NCBI GenBank assembly: GCA_022712315.1
Contig: JALAGS010000012.1
Location: 1-36,430, forward strand
Direction: 5' to 3'
Length of the DNA: 36,430 bases
Source: Sphingobacterium sp.
GTDB taxonomy: Bacteria > Bacteroidota > Bacteroidia > Sphingobacteriales > Sphingobacteriaceae
Positions 34,345 through 36,430 of this stretch are shown here, piece by piece; the stretch's first letter is position 1, and each line of letters opens with the position of its first letter. The position numbers were made by a program, and so were the translations under genes. The notes beneath the pieces were generated by a model. It searched no databases. It had not been told where the DNA came from and saw nothing but the letters and a program-made list of their open reading frames with translations.

Positions 34345-36430
34345 TTACATTGTTTTTTTGCTCAAATCATAATCTACCCGTACATGGTAGATACTTTTGA
34401 GCATAGCCTTAAAAATAACCGCAGATTCGGTGATATCCTTGAGTGTAATATTGCTATTGTTGAACTGGCCGCGCATCAATTTGTGCTCAATAATCTTGTC
34501 GACAAGGTTATTGATAGACTCCTCAGAAGGTTCTTTCAGTGCGCGGGAGGCGGCCTCAACTGAGTCGGCCATCATGAGTACCGCTGTTTCCTTGGAAAAA
34601 GGAATAGGGCCGGGGTAGGTAAATAAAGACTCGTCAACCAGTTTGTCGGGATTGTTCTTGACAAAAACGTTATAAAAATAGTCAACACGGGTCGTCCCGT
34701 GGTGCGTGCGGATAAAATCAAGGATAACATCGGGCAACTGATGTTTTTTGGCAATATCGACCCCTTTGATGACATGTGATATAATAATCTGTGCACTTTG
34801 TTCCGGTGAAAGCTCGTCATGCGGATTCTTTTCTGTCCGCTGGTTCTCGATGAAAAACTGCGGGTTTGTCAGCTTTCCGATATCGTGGTATAGGGCTCCG
34901 GCACGGACCAGCAACGGATTCCCACCGATTTTGTAAATAGCGGCTTCCGCTAGATTAGCCACCTGTAAAGAGTGCTGAAAGGTTCCCGGAGCTTTAAAAG
35001 AGAGCTCCCGCAATAATTTGGAGTTACTATTGGTAAGTTCCATGAGCGTTAGATCAGATACAATACCAAATAACTTTTCGAATGCATAGATCATCGGATA
35101 AGCCAATAAGGTAATCATGACGCTAACGAAAAAGGGAAGAAGGTCAGACCAGTAAATGGTGTCTATGGAACCGTTTCTCGTGACCACCAAGCCTATGTAA
35201 GCAATCCAATAGGTACCGAGGATAATAGCAGACGAAATGAACAGCTGTTCCCGTTTGACCAATGTTTTAATGCTATAGATGGCAACAATTCCAGCCATAA
35301 ACTGCAAGAAGACAAACTCAAAACTATTCGGTACAAAGAGACCCGCAAGCAGCACCATCAACAGATGGATATTGAGTGCCACACGCGTATCAAAAAGAAT
35401 GCGGATTATGATGGGGACTGCACAAAATGGGATATAATAGAGATTAGGGATCTTGATTTTGATGGCCCAGGACAGGACAGCAAGCATACCAATGATCACA
35501 ATCATGATAATAACCAGTAACCTATTATTAAAGTAAATATCCTTACGGAAAAGAAAAAGGAATACCATCAATATAGAAAGAGCGAGCGAGATAATCAGAA
35601 ATTGCCCCAGGGTGACATAGTTTTGATTTCCGCTGATCTTGCCTTCATCTTCATATACCTTACGAAGCGACTCTAGTTTCTGATAAGTTTCATTGGATAT
35701 GATTTTCTCTTTTTCAGCGATCAGTTCTCCTTTTTGGACCACACCGCGCGTAGCCGATATGTTTGCAATGGCATTTTGTTCTAAAGCTTCTGTTTGTTGA
35801 TCGTTATAGATGTAGTTGATGGTAATGTAATTTTTTAACGTTTCCTCCAGCCAGCTCTTTTGTTTTATTTTGGTCAATTTGGGCATGATCTCATCCATAT
35901 ACCCGTAGGAACTTTCGATGGTGTAACAGTCGGCAGTGTTTTTTTGGCTGGCAACTTTGTCCTGGATCAATGTGAAGTTGTAATGCTTGGAAGCTGGAGA
36001 CTTGTCATTGCTGCGGTTTTGAAAGCGGTTGTTCAATGATAGAATTCCTTTGCCATAGAGATGGTTTAAGATGGCGTTACCGGCATTTCTATAATCCGCA
36101 ATATTCTCATGTGTAGTATCCAGCTTGCTGCTTTGCCATTTTTCGGCCAGATCCGTATTGAACTGATCAATTTGCTCTTTGCTCGTTGTCGTATTGGCAT
36201 TATAAATCGGTTGAATTGTGTTTAGGATACTTTTCTTGTCCGCATTCAATTCCTCCTGTGTTTTTAATATGGCAAAATTATAAGGGGATATCAGGTTTTC
36301 ATGATTCCATACTTTTCCTTTTTGGAATTCATAGCGAAAACGAGGCTGTTTGGGAAGGAATATACAGATCAGAATAATGGTGATAAGTATTAATCCAATT
36401 TTTCGGACGAGGTTTTCCGTTGTATTTAAT
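34345..36430 (-). CDS. 7TM-HD family phosphohydrolase, PgpH-like cyclic-di-AMP phosphodiesterase (5' end outside window)
   Basis: The frame stays open to the window edge, so the true start lies beyond 36430. The visible N-terminus has a first membrane helix (IGLILITIILICIF), an extracytoplasmic helical region with KTQEEL and several Gln/Asn-rich helices, then six membrane helices (7TMR-HDED layout). A cytoplasmic HD domain follows: FQHSLQVANLAE, LYHDIGKLTNPQFF, ISHVIKG, THHGT and ADSVEAA supply its metal-binding His and Asp residues. The PgpH branch degrades cyclic-di-AMP; activity here is inferred from domain order. It is read away from the window edge towards the tRNA gene. Confidence 0.93.
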   Translation of the reverse strand, partial: LNTTENLVRKIGLILITIILICIFLPKQPRFRYEFQKGKVWNHENLISPYNFAILKTQEELNADKKSILNTIQPIYNANTTTSKEQIDQFNTDLAEKWQSSKLDTTHENIADYRNAGNAILNHLYGKGILSLNNRFQNRSNDKSPASKHYNFTLIQDKVASQKNTADCYTIESSYGYMDEIMPKLTKIKQKSWLEETLKNYITINYIYNDQQTEALEQNAIANISATRGVVQKGELIAEKEKIISNETYQKLESLRKVYEDEGKISGNQNYVTLGQFLIISLALSILMVFLFLFRKDIYFNNRLLVIIMIVIIGMLAVLSWAIKIKIPNLYYIPFCAVPIIIRILFDTRVALNIHLLMVLLAGLFVPNSFEFVFLQFMAGIVAIYSIKTLVKREQLFISSAIILGTYWIAYIGLVVTRNGSIDTIYWSDLLPFFVSVMITLLAYPMIYAFEKLFGIVSDLTLMELTNSNSKLLRELSFKAPGTFQHSLQVANLAEAAIYKIGGNPLLVRAGALYHDIGKLTNPQFFIENQRTEKNPHDELSPEQSAQIIISHVIKGVDIAKKHQLPDVILDFIRTHHGTTRVDYFYNVFVKNNPDKLVDESLFTYPGPIPFSKETAVLMMADSVEAASRALKEPSEESINNLVDKIIEHKLMRGQFNNSNITLKDITESAVIFKAMLKSIYHVRVDYDLSKKTM

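Overview
The window comes from a Bacteroidota genome, most likely a Sphingobacterium-like member of Sphingobacteriaceae. I infer this from the SusC/SusD pair with a one-protein hybrid two-component regulator, from several promoter -7 boxes of the Bacteroidota form TAnnTTTG, from the near absence of Shine-Dalgarno sequences, and from moderate A+T content. No mobile element, CRISPR array or rRNA was found. Both ends cut through genes: a CPBP-type membrane protease tail on the left and a 7TM-HD phosphohydrolase on the right.

Region 1 (1-3661) is sensory: a single-domain response regulator, a PAS-GAF histidine kinase broken by a frameshift inside its PAS domain, and a convergent stand-alone MEDS-domain protein whose stop codon overlaps that of the kinase.

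Region 2 (3901-14086) looks like a stress or redox island: a short-chain dehydrogenase, an FAD oxidoreductase fused to a Rieske domain, a small lipoprotein with a large MscS-type channel, an ATP-dependent DNA ligase LigD without a nearby Ku gene, a zinc alcohol/formaldehyde dehydrogenase-like enzyme, and a two-repeat DUF6766-type membrane protein interrupted by an in-frame TAA. The internal repeat of that last gene shows which codon was lost.

Region 3 (14257-18471) holds an AraC regulator followed by an alpha/beta hydrolase and an NAD(P)-binding protein, with several inverted repeats in their promoter and spacer. A convergent SMP-30-type periplasmic protein and a small lipocalin-like lipoprotein follow.

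Region 4 (18633-33930) is a polysaccharide utilisation locus: a hybrid sensor/regulator, then GH31 (with a PA14 insert), SusC, SusD, a surface lipoprotein and GH2, reading as one operon. The two periplasmic exo-enzymes (probable alpha-xylosidase and beta-galactosidase) suggest scavenging of galactosylated xyloglucan oligosaccharides. A pair of direct repeats 22 bp apart lies just upstream of the operon's -7 box and is a good candidate for the regulator's binding site.

Region 5 (34090-36430) has a tRNA-Ser(GCU) with a recognisable promoter and terminator, and the 7TM-HD gene. I saw no clearly new multi-gene system. The most informative items are the two broken genes and the regulatory DNA around the carbohydrate locus and the AraC/hydrolase pair.
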